Shown: positions 7,076-15,014, counted from the first letter of the stretch. The stretch is 19,861 nt of DNA from K23-9 sp964460665 (GCA_964460665.1 CAYWSL010000106.1:1-19861); one strand, 5' to 3'. Notes: generated by a model not told the origin, from the letters alone. A program made the numbers and translations.

Positions 7076-10000
7076 ATGCCCGACTCCACTTGGAACGATC
7101 CACGCATCACCAGCTACGTTCTTGACGAACTGACTGGCGATGACTTGATGGAATTTGAGGCCGAACTGGCTGACAGTGAAGACTTGGCTGTTGCCGTTGA
7201 AGAAGTTCGATCCATCACAGGGCAACTGCAGGATCTTTATTCCGATGAAAAGACGAAGCCCTTGGACCAGGATCGACGCGAATCGATCATGTCCGGCGCA
7301 GCATTGCTGCGACAGGCGGAATCGGTGTCGGAATACGAAGATGACCAGGAGGAAGAGGATTCGATTGAAAACGTCTTACTTTTGGATCAAATCAAATCTT
7401 CAAACCGGAACCACGGAGCGCCGACATGGGGAGTCCCGCTACTGGTCATCGCTTCGGCAGCCGTTCTGTTGCTTCTGGTGGGACTTGCTCCTTGGCTGCG
7501 TGAGCGATCCACGATCACGTCAGTGGATCCGAATTTGGAGCAAACACAAGACGTGCCAGCTCCCGCTCCAGCTCCCATTCGTGACATGACACTGGAGGAC
7601 ACCGTAGCAACCTATGTCGAATCCAATCTAAACGATTGGCCTTCCAAAGACGAATCACCAAAAGACGCCGCTTCGGAGGACAACGAAGACGAAGAAGAAA
7701 TGGCTTCCACTGGAGTATTGGCAGAATTAGAAGCCATCGACCATGAGTTTTCGCTGGCGCAAAAAGTGAAAGAAAGAAAGTCGAAAGCATCGACGCCCGG
7801 TACATTGCCGCCGCCCGAGGCATTGGCAGAACCATTGGTAGCCGGTGGCGATCAGCCGGACCAGATGCGTGCCGACCAACCCGCTAAAGTAGCAATGCGT
7901 CATCGTGCTTCAATCGCAAAACCGCGAATGGCTGCAGCAGATGCGGCACCGGAAGCTATGACACAGCAAACCCAGTCACCGGGAGCCCAGTCACCGGGAG
8001 CCCAGTCACCGGGAGCCCAGTCACCGGGAGCCCAGTCGCCGGGGGCCCAGTCGCCGCCCCGCGAAGAAGACGCCGCCACGGGGATCGTCCTGCCAGAAAT
8101 CATGCGAGCCTCCACCGATTCTGCAGCGCCGTTAGTAGATCTGGATAGTGATTCGCTTGCCCCGGGAACGATGAAACAATCGGAAGCTTCCATCATGATG
8201 AGATCCGCGATGGACAAATATGGACTCGATCATCTTGGCCGAAACGCGCAAGCCGAGGCTTCGGGGGCCCAAAAGAATCCTTTTCCGTCGGTTCTGCCAC
8301 CAATATCGACGAATCGTGCCCTTCAAAGCGAAAGTACTCCCAGCCCCATGAAGGCCCAGGCGCGGCGCACTGAAATAGCGCCGCCTCTGAGCCCAAAGAA
8401 GCAGCAAGATCAAGAGAAAATCGGGGCGCATTCATCGTCTGATCGTAAAGCTCTCGCGTTGGAAGCCACGTCAACCGATGGAACCGATTCTGACAACGCG
8501 ATGGGCTATGAAAAAGCTGACAGCCGTTACCAAATGCCTTTAACTCGAGGGCGTGGTAGTCGGTCGGGCTTGATACGAAGCGGCGGCAAAGTCGACAAGC
8601 TTCACGTCAGACACGACGACTTGGGTGAAGACCCGCGAGATTCAAAACCCACCGGCGGCGATCGTTTTGAACCGATCAGCGAAAACCAATTTCAACTCGT
8701 TGCTGAAGCACCCGTCAGCACGTTTTCAGTTGACGTCGACACTGTCAGCTACGGCTGGACTCGTGATAGTTTGTTGCGTTTTGGCGCGATGCCACATCCC
8801 CAGTCAGTGCGAATCGAAGATCTAGTCAACTACTTCGTCTACGACTACCAACCACCCGCCCCAAAAGCCGAGCATCCTTTCCATTCAAAGGTCTCGGTTA
8901 TGACTTGTCCCTGGAACCCAGACCATCGTCTTGCTCGTGTTGCGATTCAAGGCCAAACGATGCAGAAGGCAGATCGCCTACCCTGCAACTTGGTCTTCCT
9001 GCTGGACACCAGCGCTTCAATGGACGAACCGAATAAGTTGCCGTGGGTCGTCGAAGGCATCAAAACGCTGGCCGACCAACTAACTGAAAACGATCGTGTC
9101 GCCATCGCGGTTTATGCGGGAGCCGCTGGCCTGGCTTTGGATTCCGTCACCGCCGACCAGTCACAAACAATTCGCCAATCGCTGTTCGACCTATCCACCG
9201 GCGGCAACACAGACAGCGGACAAGGTTTGGAGTTGGCCTATCGCGTCGCCAGCGAAAACTTCATTACTGACGGGGTGAACCGAGTCATCCTGTGTACCGA
9301 CGGGGACTTCAACGTCGGTGCAACGGGCACCGACGAATTGTTGAGCATCGTCGAAAAAGAATCCAAAGACCGCGTCTTTTTGACGGTGCTGGGTTTCGGC
9401 ATGGGCAACCACAATGATGCGATGCTGGAACAAATCCGTGGCCGTGGCAACGGCAACTATGCGTTCATCGAATCGCAGGCCGAGGCAAAAAAAATACTGG
9501 TTGAACAGACCAGCGGCGATTTGGGGACGATCGCGAAAGACGTCAGCTTGCAGTTGGAATTCAATCCAACCCGAGTTGCGCAGTATCGGTTGATCGGATA
9601 CGAAAACCAAATGATGTCCGAACAAGATTCATACAGCGACAAGCAGGACGCGATTGAAATCGATGCCGGCCATTCGGTCACCGCACTGTACGAAATCGTT
9701 CCCCGCGTCAGCGACGACGAAACCTCGCATGAATCGGACAAACTGCGTTACCAACGCTCGGCGGAACTGACCAAGGCAGCAACGAGCAATGAAATCCTGA
9801 CGCTGGAAGTCCGCTACACACTGCCCAATGAAGACGACAGCATGTTGATCTCGTTGCCAATCGAAGACAAAACTCAGGACTTTGACGAAGCAGACGCTGA
9901 CGCAAGGTTCGCCGTCGCAGTGGCAGGTTTTGGAATGAAACTGCGTGACAGCAAGTTCGCCAGCTCTTGGACGCTAAGCGATATCGAAGAAGTCGCTGCG

Positions 10001-10087
10001 GGAGCCGTTGGAGACGACACCTATCAACTACGTGCCGAGTTTCTACAAATGGTTCGCAAAGTAATCGAAATCAACGCCGCCAAGTAG
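7076..10087 (+). CDS. Anti-sigma-like N-terminus fused to a YfbK-type von Willebrand factor A membrane protein
   Basis: A 1003-residue single-pass protein. Residues ~9-52 (ITSYVLDELTGDDLMEFEAEL and on) resemble the short helical N-terminus of ECF anti-sigma factors but lack the zinc-binding His/Cys. One membrane helix lies at about 119-141 (VPLLVIASAAVLLLLVGLAPW). A long acidic/Pro-rich linker (~145-525) holds the AQSPG repeats. A YfbK-type N-terminal module begins near 529 (ENQFQLVAEAPVSTFSVDVD), then the VWA domain with an intact metal site: D644, S646 and S648 in DTSASM, T712 in GGNTDSG, D742 in CTDGDFN. The C-terminus (~820-1000, with DAIEIDAGHSVTALYEIVP) matches the YfbK C-terminal domain DUF3520. 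The gene follows the ECF sigma factor, so the N-terminus probably holds that factor at the membrane while the VWA domain senses an envelope ligand. This is inferred from domain order and context. Confidence 0.9.
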   Translation: MPDSTWNDPRITSYVLDELTGDDLMEFEAELADSEDLAVAVEEVRSITGQLQDLYSDEKTKPLDQDRRESIMSGAALLRQAESVSEYEDDQEEEDSIENVLLLDQIKSSNRNHGAPTWGVPLLVIASAAVLLLLVGLAPWLRERSTITSVDPNLEQTQDVPAPAPAPIRDMTLEDTVATYVESNLNDWPSKDESPKDAASEDNEDEEEMASTGVLAELEAIDHEFSLAQKVKERKSKASTPGTLPPPEALAEPLVAGGDQPDQMRADQPAKVAMRHRASIAKPRMAAADAAPEAMTQQTQSPGAQSPGAQSPGAQSPGAQSPGAQSPPREEDAATGIVLPEIMRASTDSAAPLVDLDSDSLAPGTMKQSEASIMMRSAMDKYGLDHLGRNAQAEASGAQKNPFPSVLPPISTNRALQSESTPSPMKAQARRTEIAPPLSPKKQQDQEKIGAHSSSDRKALALEATSTDGTDSDNAMGYEKADSRYQMPLTRGRGSRSGLIRSGGKVDKLHVRHDDLGEDPRDSKPTGGDRFEPISENQFQLVAEAPVSTFSVDVDTVSYGWTRDSLLRFGAMPHPQSVRIEDLVNYFVYDYQPPAPKAEHPFHSKVSVMTCPWNPDHRLARVAIQGQTMQKADRLPCNLVFLLDTSASMDEPNKLPWVVEGIKTLADQLTENDRVAIAVYAGAAGLALDSVTADQSQTIRQSLFDLSTGGNTDSGQGLELAYRVASENFITDGVNRVILCTDGDFNVGATGTDELLSIVEKESKDRVFLTVLGFGMGNHNDAMLEQIRGRGNGNYAFIESQAEAKKILVEQTSGDLGTIAKDVSLQLEFNPTRVAQYRLIGYENQMMSEQDSYSDKQDAIEIDAGHSVTALYEIVPRVSDDETSHESDKLRYQRSAELTKAATSNEILTLEVRYTLPNEDDSMLISLPIEDKTQDFDEADADARFAVAVAGFGMKLRDSKFASSWTLSDIEEVAAGAVGDDTYQLRAEFLQMVRKVIEINAAK
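7971..8055 (+). repeat. 15-bp tandem repeats encoding AQSPG
   Basis: CCCAGTCACCGGGAG is repeated exactly at 7971-7985, 7986-8000, 8001-8015 and 8016-8030. A fifth copy with two substitutions occupies 8031-8045, and a partial copy follows to about 8055. In frame it encodes (AQSPG)n in the outer linker of the VWA protein. Near-perfect DNA identity indicates recent expansion, so copy number may vary between strains. Confidence 0.93.
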
Positions 10088-10126
10088 GCTTCGCAGCGAC
10101 CTGCTGTGAATGCGTTGCACAGCTAC

Positions 10127-10147
10127 CACTGGGTTTAACCACCAGTG
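10127..10147. terminator. Weak hairpin between convergent genes
   Basis: CACTGG (10127-10132) pairs with CCAGTG (10142-10147) across a 9-nt loop, between the stops of the VWA gene and the small secreted protein. There is no T tract, so its role as a terminator is uncertain. Confidence 0.25.
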
Positions 10148-10155
10148 ATCGAACG

Positions 10156-10554
10156 CTACCGAGCGATTGTGGTGGTGCGAAAGTTCTGCACGCTTGGCAA
10201 CGCGACACCACGGCGCGATGCCTCGAACTTCAACGCCCGTTCAAAGAACGGGAACGGCAGGTCAGAACGACGGCGGCGGGCGTACCGTTCCAAGGCCACT
10301 ATCAACTGAATCTCCAGCTGCCCCGCCCGGACTCTTTGCACAACGAATTTGATGTAGGCACGCTGTTCGATTGATGTTGCCCGCAGTCGGTTGATTAGCT
10401 GGTCTTCCAACGTATCGAACCGATCTTGTGGTGCGATCGTCGTGACTTGTCGAACCGGCCCGGTAATCTGCGCCGACGCTGTCGTGCTACTGAAAAGCAC
10501 CGGGCCAAGGCAAGTTACCACGAAGCACATAACGGGGTGGATGGGAAATCGCAT
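10156..10554 (-). CDS. Small secreted protein of unknown function
   Basis: A 132-residue protein starting at the ATG at 10554-10552; an in-frame GTG two codons upstream is a less likely start. A clear signal peptide has a hydrophobic core, MCFVVTCLGPVLF, and a probable cleavage site ASA-Q at 28/29. The mature part is about 100 residues, strongly basic and probably all-helical: DTLEDQLINRLRATSIEQR, then FVVQRVRAGQLEIQLIVALERYARRRR, then a Phe-rich turn (PFPFFERAL). I do not recognise the family. It converges on the VWA gene and is divergent from the Gly/Cys-rich lipoprotein gene, so it is probably transcribed alone. It could act in the periplasm or be exported. Confidence 0.75.
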   Translation of the reverse strand: MRFPIHPVMCFVVTCLGPVLFSSTTASAQITGPVRQVTTIAPQDRFDTLEDQLINRLRATSIEQRAYIKFVVQRVRAGQLEIQLIVALERYARRRRSDLPFPFFERALKFEASRRGVALPSVQNFRTTTIAR

Positions 10555-10927
10555 GATCACACTCAGCTGGATTCACGTGACAAATGAAGTGGAGTCGTAG
10601 TTTGCGATTACCAATTCACGTTGCCTGGTCGCAAGCCGTTTCATCGTGCGCCCCGCGTCGTTGTGCAATCAATTCAAACGCTAGCAATAAACAGGGCAAT
10701 TTACGAAGCTGATTCGGCCGTGTATTGGGCCGGTCTGTTTCGGTTGCAGTGATTGTGTGCACATAGCGGGTTACCTGGCCGAAAAACACTTTCAGACGCA
10801 AACGCGCCCACAAAAGGGTTCCCGTTGCGGGTCGCTATGGATGCTGACCCTATCGTTTGCGTGACTCGAAATTTTTCAACAACGTGCGTCGTGAAATCAC
10901 GATGCACACGCTGGGAAGGACTCCGCG
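10555..10927. other. Divergent intergenic region upstream of the small secreted protein and lipoprotein genes
   Basis: This 373-bp region holds no convincing gene. It contains a TGTGCACA palindrome at 10756-10763 and the 24-bp dyad at 10884-10907 (listed separately). GGAAGGA at 10914-10920 is the ribosome-binding site of the lipoprotein gene. Promoters for both genes should lie here, but I could not place them with confidence. Confidence 0.5.
10884..10907 (+). promoter_or_regulatory. 24-bp dyad just upstream of the lipoprotein ribosome-binding site
   Basis: Arms GTGCGTCGTGA (10884-10894) and TCACGATGCAC (10897-10907) are complementary with one G-T wobble position. As RNA this gives a 10-bp stem with an AAAU tetraloop. 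It ends 6 nt before the Shine-Dalgarno sequence at 10914-10920 and 20 nt before the ATG. It could be a repressor operator or an mRNA-stabilising or translation-controlling 5' hairpin. Confidence 0.5.
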
Positions 10928-11437
10928 ATGAACCGTTGGCTACTAATTGGATCGCTTGCCGGTCTCATGTTTGCGTTCACAGGCTGTGCAACTTGTTCCA
11001 AAAAAGGCGGCTGCTCCACTGGCGGCTGCGGAATGACAAATTCAATTGGATCCGGTGCCGTATGCGGCGCCGGCTGCAATGGCGGTAGTTGCCATGGCGG
11101 TAGCTGCAATGGCGGCATGTGTGGTGGTGGTTTGGCTGGTGGTGGTTTGGCTGGCGGCATGCTCGGTCGCGCTGCTGGCTTGGCCGGATGTAAAGCGTGC
11201 GGTGGCGCCGGCTGCGGTCGTCCTGGCTGCATGCCAGGAGCATTGGGCTGGCAGTCGGGTGGACTGGATTACAGTTCGCACCTGCAAACCGGCTTGTTGG
11301 GTCACACAGCTGCGCAGAATCTGAACAATCGCCAGTTCACTCCTGGTCCCGCAACAGGCCAGGTCGCGTACCCGTACTACACGCACCGTGGGCCACGAGA
11401 CTTCCTGTTGAACAATCCGCCAACGATCGGCCGATAG
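10928..11437 (+). CDS. Gly/Cys-rich lipoprotein with conserved planctomycete C-terminal block
   Basis: A 169-residue predicted lipoprotein. The signal peptide MNRWLLIGSLAGLMFAFTGC ends in a lipobox with the modified cysteine at C20. Residues ~22-110 are dominated by Gly and Cys in short repeats (CNGGSCHGGSCNGGMCGGG, then GGGLAGGGLAGGM, then CKACGGAGCGRPGC). The last ~22 residues contain YPYYTHRGPRDF and end NNPPTIGR, a tail that I recall from other small planctomycete envelope proteins. GGAAGGA 7 nt before the ATG supports the start. It resembles the Gly/Cys segment of the BBP7 protein at 1368-3017, which suggests a shared cell-envelope setting, perhaps with disulfide cross-linking. No enzymatic domain is visible. 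The function is unknown. Confidence 0.85.
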   Translation: MNRWLLIGSLAGLMFAFTGCATCSKKGGCSTGGCGMTNSIGSGAVCGAGCNGGSCHGGSCNGGMCGGGLAGGGLAGGMLGRAAGLAGCKACGGAGCGRPGCMPGALGWQSGGLDYSSHLQTGLLGHTAAQNLNNRQFTPGPATGQVAYPYYTHRGPRDFLLNNPPTIGR

Positions 11438-11751
11438 TCCTTTTCGCCTAAGTGGCGTACCGAACGAACGAAAAAGTGACCGGCGATTGAGGCGACTCTT
11501 CGCCGGTCATTCTTCGTTACACGCACATTGCGGCAGCACACTGAGGCCGATTTTCCCTCGTTTCGGCCGCAGCCAAATCAACCATGTAGGCATCTACCAA
11601 CTGTTCAGCGAACTCGGCCCAACCAACAATAGTCTGACCAACAATACTCAGATGTTGAATCAGCATCTGTCAACAGCCTTCCATTTGATCGCCTGACTGA
11701 ATCCGCTGCTTCAACCATCAGCATCCAACCCAAATTTCCCCGAGTGGTACT
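11438..11751. other. Intergenic region between lipoprotein and serine O-acetyltransferase
   Basis: This 314-bp stretch has no convincing gene. After the hairpin at 11477-11509 it contains two direct copies of ACCAACAATA (11622-11631, 11637-11646), 15 bp apart. A small hairpin, CAGATG-ttgaatcag-CATCTG (11649-11669), follows. These lie about 80-130 bp before the acetyltransferase start and could be part of its control region. Confidence 0.5.
11477..11509 (+). terminator. Hairpin terminator after the lipoprotein gene
   Basis: TGACCGGCGA (11477-11486) pairs perfectly with TCGCCGGTCA (11500-11509) across a 13-nt loop, 39 nt after the stop codon. A partly complementary flank (AACGAA... and ...TTCGTT) extends the structure. 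Only a broken T-rich tail follows, so termination may be imperfect. Confidence 0.65.
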
Positions 11752-12726
11752 GTGGCATCCGACGTTCGCTTGAAAGAGCAGTTGCCAAACTTGACCGAAC
11801 AGATCGTGGCAACCTACACGCCCGACGACGCGATCAATCATCTGGGTCACTGCGCGCTTCCTAGCTACGAAACTGTTACCGAAATCCTGGTTGACTTGAA
11901 GGACGTTTTGTACCCTGGCTATCGACGCAAGGTTGGCCTGCACAGTGGCAACATCACGTATCACGTCGGCGGCTTGATCGATTCGCTTCATGACCAATTG
12001 ACCACCCAGATCGCTCGAGCGCTACGTCATGAAGATCGTGTTCAGGAGAACCACCAAGATTGCGAAAGCGAAGTAGACTTCGAAGCGAAGGGGCAAGCGA
12101 TGGCGATCGAGTTTCTAAAACGCATACCGGACTTGCGTCGCGTGCTGGCTACCGACGTGCAAGCGGCTTACGACGGCGACCCGGCTTGCCAAACGACCGA
12201 CGAAGTCGTGTTCTGCTATCCCGGATTTGAGGCGACGACAATTTATCGGATTGCGCACGAATTGGTTCAGCTGCAAGTGCCGTTCATTCCGCGGATGATG
12301 ACCGAATGGGCGCACCAGTTAACTGGAATCGACATTCACCCTGGTGCGACGATTGGCGAGTACTTCTTTATTGATCACGGCACCGGTGTGGTGGTAGGCG
12401 AGACTTGCGAAATCGGCCAGCACGTCAAGCTGTACCAGGGCGTAACACTTGGCGCACTGAGCTTCAAGACGGATGACGAAGGGCAACTGATCCGCGGCAC
12501 CAAACGCCACCCCACGATCGAAGACGGCGTGGTGGTCTACGCCAACGCGACCATCCTTGGTGGAAACACGGTGGTGGGGCGAGACAGCGTGATCGGTTCC
12601 AGCGTCTGGATCACCAAAACGGTGGCCCCCAACACGACCGTGGTGCTGGAAAAGCCGCAATTGCGTGTTCGTGGCGGCAAGAATGATTCGATGCCAAGCG
12701 ACCAAGGCCTGAACTTTCAAATCTAG
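11752..12726 (+). CDS. Serine O-acetyltransferase, EpsC type
   Basis: A 324-residue enzyme that acetylates L-serine with acetyl-CoA to give O-acetylserine, the first committed step of cysteine synthesis in the cytoplasm. The N-terminal ~190 residues are helical. The C-terminus is a left-handed beta-helix of hexapeptide repeats starting at GIDIHPGATIGEYFFIDHGTG. The catalytic pair corresponds to D194 (in DIHP) and H209 (in DHGTG), equivalent to D143/H158 of E. coli CysE, followed by VVGETCEIG and LYQGVTLGALS. KRHPTIEDGVVVYANATILGG closes the acyl-CoA site. The length exceeds E. coli CysE (273) and fits the longer EpsC-type enzymes. The start is a GTG with only a weak ribosome-binding site. No cysteine synthase lies beside it, so it is probably a stand-alone gene. 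I give no symbol because cysE and epsC names are both used. Confidence 0.93.
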   Translation: MASDVRLKEQLPNLTEQIVATYTPDDAINHLGHCALPSYETVTEILVDLKDVLYPGYRRKVGLHSGNITYHVGGLIDSLHDQLTTQIARALRHEDRVQENHQDCESEVDFEAKGQAMAIEFLKRIPDLRRVLATDVQAAYDGDPACQTTDEVVFCYPGFEATTIYRIAHELVQLQVPFIPRMMTEWAHQLTGIDIHPGATIGEYFFIDHGTGVVVGETCEIGQHVKLYQGVTLGALSFKTDDEGQLIRGTKRHPTIEDGVVVYANATILGGNTVVGRDSVIGSSVWITKTVAPNTTVVLEKPQLRVRGGKNDSMPSDQGLNFQI

Positions 12727-12753
12727 GCCACTTGGAGCCACGCGTTTTCCGCT

Positions 12754-12769
12754 GCCCCACGGAAGGGGC
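12754..12769 (+). terminator. Short GC hairpin after the acetyltransferase gene
   Basis: GCCCC (12754-12758) and GGGGC (12765-12769) pair around a 6-nt loop, 27 nt after the stop. A T-rich stretch (tttcttttta) follows about 15 nt later. The stem is short, and TTCCG/CGGAA pairing competes with it, so it is a weak candidate. Confidence 0.3.
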
Positions 12770-12953
12770 GAATCGACGGTGATCAATTTCTTTTTATCGG
12801 CCATCGCCCGAAACTGGACGGTTATTTAAAGTGTTTCAACAGAACTCGCACCGAACGCAAGCCGCGCGGCCATCCGCGAATGTGATCCTGCCTCACGCCC
12901 CGCATTCCGTCTACATGGGCCAGACGCTTCAACGACCCGAAGCCAAAACCAAT

Positions 12954-14096
12954 ATGCAGCCATTTGATTCACACAATCGCACTCGCTTTATTTTTGGCGA
13001 GGGCACGGTCAACCGCTTGGGCGAATTGGCTTCCGCGTACCGTCCCAAGAGCGTCTTGGTCGTCAGCGACGCTGGCTTGATCGACGCAGGGCACTTTGAT
13101 GTTGCCGTCAAGTCGCTTCACGAAAGTGGACTGTGCGTTGAGTCATTTCATGACTTTGGCGAAAACCCAACTTCGGCAATGGTCGATGCTGGTGTTCGCA
13201 AAGCAGCCGAAGTTCAGCCCGACTTGTTGATCGGTCTTGGTGGCGGCAGCAGCATGGATTGTTGCAAGGGCATCAACTTCGTCTACTCCTGCGGCGGAAC
13301 CATCCACGACTATCACGGTGTCGGCAAAGCTACCACCGACATGCTGCCAATGATTGCCGTTCCAACGACGTCCGGCACGGGTAGCGAAGCCCAATCGTTT
13401 GCGTTGATCAGCGACGCCGAAACGCACACCAAAATGCCGTGCGGTGATCCGCGCGCTGCCTGCAGCATCGCGATCTTAGATCCATTGCTTACCGTCACTC
13501 AGCCAGCACGTGTTACATCGCTGACCGGCATCGACGCGATTTCGCATGCGATCGAAACGTACGTTACCAAGCGTCGCAACCCAATGTCGGTGACTTACAG
13601 TCGCCGCGCGTTTGGACTACTGGCAAAAGGCTTCTCGCGAGTCCTGGCGGCACCTGGTGACATCGAAGCTCGTAGTCAAATGCAAGTCGGCGCGTGCTTT
13701 GCCGGCATGGCCATCGAATCGTCCATGCTGGGCGCCGCCCACGCCACCGCCAATCCGCTGACTGCCCGTCACGACGTCACTCACGGACAAGCCGTTGGCA
13801 TGATGCTGCCCGCGGTCATCCGCATGAATGGGACCGAACACGCCGACTGGTATGCCGAACTTCTTCGTGAAGTCGATCCAACCGTCACGGCCGATCAGGC
13901 TCCCGATCGATTAGCGGATTTGGTCTTGGGCTGGTTACGCCAAGCGGGCTTGGCAACGTCGCTGTCAGAGCTTTCCATTCCCACAACAGGAATCGATACG
14001 TTTGTCCAAGACGCGCTGAAGCAGTGGACAGGCACGTTCAATCCAGTGCCGTTAAACGAACAACGCATTGGCGACCTGTATCGATCCGTTGCGTGA
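12954..14096 (+). CDS. Iron-containing alcohol dehydrogenase
   Basis: A group III Fe-dependent alcohol dehydrogenase that uses NAD(P) to interconvert alcohols and aldehydes. From the ATG at 12954 it has 380 residues, the normal family length. The frame is open back to a GTG at 12831 (421 residues), but the extra 41 residues look non-coding. With the ATG start, the metal ligands are D194 and H198 (GIDAISHAIE), H263 (GAAHATANPL) and H277 (DVTHGQAVGMMLP), almost the numbering of E. coli FucO (D196, H200, H263, H277). The cofactor site shows GLGGGSSMD and PTTSGTGSEA. Substrate is not predictable; lactaldehyde, propanediol and butanol are used by relatives. No clear ribosome-binding site precedes either start. 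It lies downstream of the acetyltransferase but with 227 bp between, so probably has its own promoter. Confidence 0.92.
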   Translation: MQPFDSHNRTRFIFGEGTVNRLGELASAYRPKSVLVVSDAGLIDAGHFDVAVKSLHESGLCVESFHDFGENPTSAMVDAGVRKAAEVQPDLLIGLGGGSSMDCCKGINFVYSCGGTIHDYHGVGKATTDMLPMIAVPTTSGTGSEAQSFALISDAETHTKMPCGDPRAACSIAILDPLLTVTQPARVTSLTGIDAISHAIETYVTKRRNPMSVTYSRRAFGLLAKGFSRVLAAPGDIEARSQMQVGACFAGMAIESSMLGAAHATANPLTARHDVTHGQAVGMMLPAVIRMNGTEHADWYAELLREVDPTVTADQAPDRLADLVLGWLRQAGLATSLSELSIPTTGIDTFVQDALKQWTGTFNPVPLNEQRIGDLYRSVA

Positions 14097-14119
14097 ACGT
14101 CCTGTATCGATCCGTTGCG
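14075..14119 (+). repeat. 19-bp direct repeat spanning the end of the dehydrogenase gene
   Basis: CCTGTATCGATCCGTTGCG occurs at 14075-14093, covering the last codons, and again at 14101-14119 just after the stop. Both copies are followed by AACGT, except that the first has an extra TG, which completes the TGA stop. This looks like a small tandem duplication of the gene's 3' end. Confidence 0.9.
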
Positions 14120-14285
14120 AACGTCAAGGTAAAACGACTAACGATTGATGGGCAAAAAAGTCGCTGCTGCCACGGTAGATTCTCAGCTGCCGCTCGCCTT
14201 ACAACGTTAATTTGCCATAAGTCGGCGATTGAGTCACAATGTCTGACGACGCGACACTATCTCTTTTCTCTAGCGTTTGCACACG

Positions 14286-15014
14286 ATGGCCAAGACTGAC
14301 AAGAACGAATCGGCGAAAGAGCGCAAAGCTGCCAGTCAAACGCGTCGCCAAGAACTAGAGCACCATCTTCGCACCAGCCCCACCGACTTAGATGGATTCA
14401 TGGAGTTGGCAGCGATCTACCGTTCCGAAGATCGGCCGCAGGAAGCCAAACGCATCCTTCAACAGGCCAAAAAGATCTTTCCCGAAGACGAGAAAGTCGC
14501 CTGGGAGTACGAAGAAGCGGTCCTGGCCAGATCACTGCAGCAGTTACGCGAAGTTACCGATTTGGACAATCGCTTATCGACTGCAGAAACGGAACGAGAA
14601 CTTCAGCGGAGCATGACTGACTGGGCATCTCGTCGGATCGAGGTATGTCGGGCTAGACTAGGCCGCGATCCGTCACTGCATCACTTTCGGATCGTGATGG
14701 CCGAAGCGATGGCTGACGCGGACATGCACGAGAAAGCGATTTCCATTTTGGAGCCGCTCACCAAAATCGACGATTACTCTTCTCATGCTTATCTGATCAA
14801 AGGCCGTTGTCAGTTAGCGGTCAACAAGGACGTCGAAGCCATGGCCTCGCTGCGAGCCGCCTCGATTCGTCGCGCCGTGAATGCTCCGCCGAAAGTCAAG
14901 ATCGCTGCGTTGCGTTTGCTTTGCGATACAGCCGAACGATTGGGTGTCGAGCTGACATTGAATCGATATCGAGAAATTCTGAAGCAAACCGAGCGGCAAC
15001 TGCAGCAAAGCTAG
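14286..15014 (+). CDS. Tetratricopeptide-repeat protein
   Basis: A 242-residue cytoplasmic protein with no signal peptide. I chose the ATG at 14286 (MAKTDKNESAKERKAAS) over a TTG nine bases upstream. The N-terminus is highly charged. TPR-like helix pairs are visible at ~35-65 (DLDGFMELAAIYRSEDRPQE, then AKRILQQAKKIFPEDEKVAW) and ~130-185 (RIVMAEAMADADMHEKAISI, then AYLIKGRCQLAVNKDVEAMASL). A basic helical tail ends in ILKQTERQLQQS. TPRs usually hold protein complexes together; no enzymatic domain is present. It heads a co-directional run with a WXG100-like protein (160 bp downstream), a coiled-coil protein and a helical-repeat protein, and may be a chaperone or scaffold for them. That link is inferred from order only. 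Confidence 0.85.
   Translation: MAKTDKNESAKERKAASQTRRQELEHHLRTSPTDLDGFMELAAIYRSEDRPQEAKRILQQAKKIFPEDEKVAWEYEEAVLARSLQQLREVTDLDNRLSTAETERELQRSMTDWASRRIEVCRARLGRDPSLHHFRIVMAEAMADADMHEKAISILEPLTKIDDYSSHAYLIKGRCQLAVNKDVEAMASLRAASIRRAVNAPPKVKIAALRLLCDTAERLGVELTLNRYREILKQTERQLQQS

Noticed and set aside
7900..8217. A 105-codon minus-strand frame with repeated GDWAP
   Set aside because: It is the antisense reading of the AQSPG repeat inside the well-supported VWA gene.
9191..9625. A 144-codon minus-strand frame opposite the VWA domain
   Set aside because: It lies wholly antisense to the MIDAS-bearing domain; such shadows are common at this base composition.
12319..12804. A 161-codon minus-strand frame beginning MADKKKLITVD, opposite the acetyltransferase
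   Set aside because: Most of it lies antisense to the catalytic beta-helix of a clear enzyme, and the later part has no protein-like pattern.
12831..12953. An N-terminal extension of the iron alcohol dehydrogenase from a GTG
   Set aside because: The ATG at 12954 gives the usual 380-residue length and metal ligands at nearly the same residue numbers as FucO; the upstream codons look non-coding.
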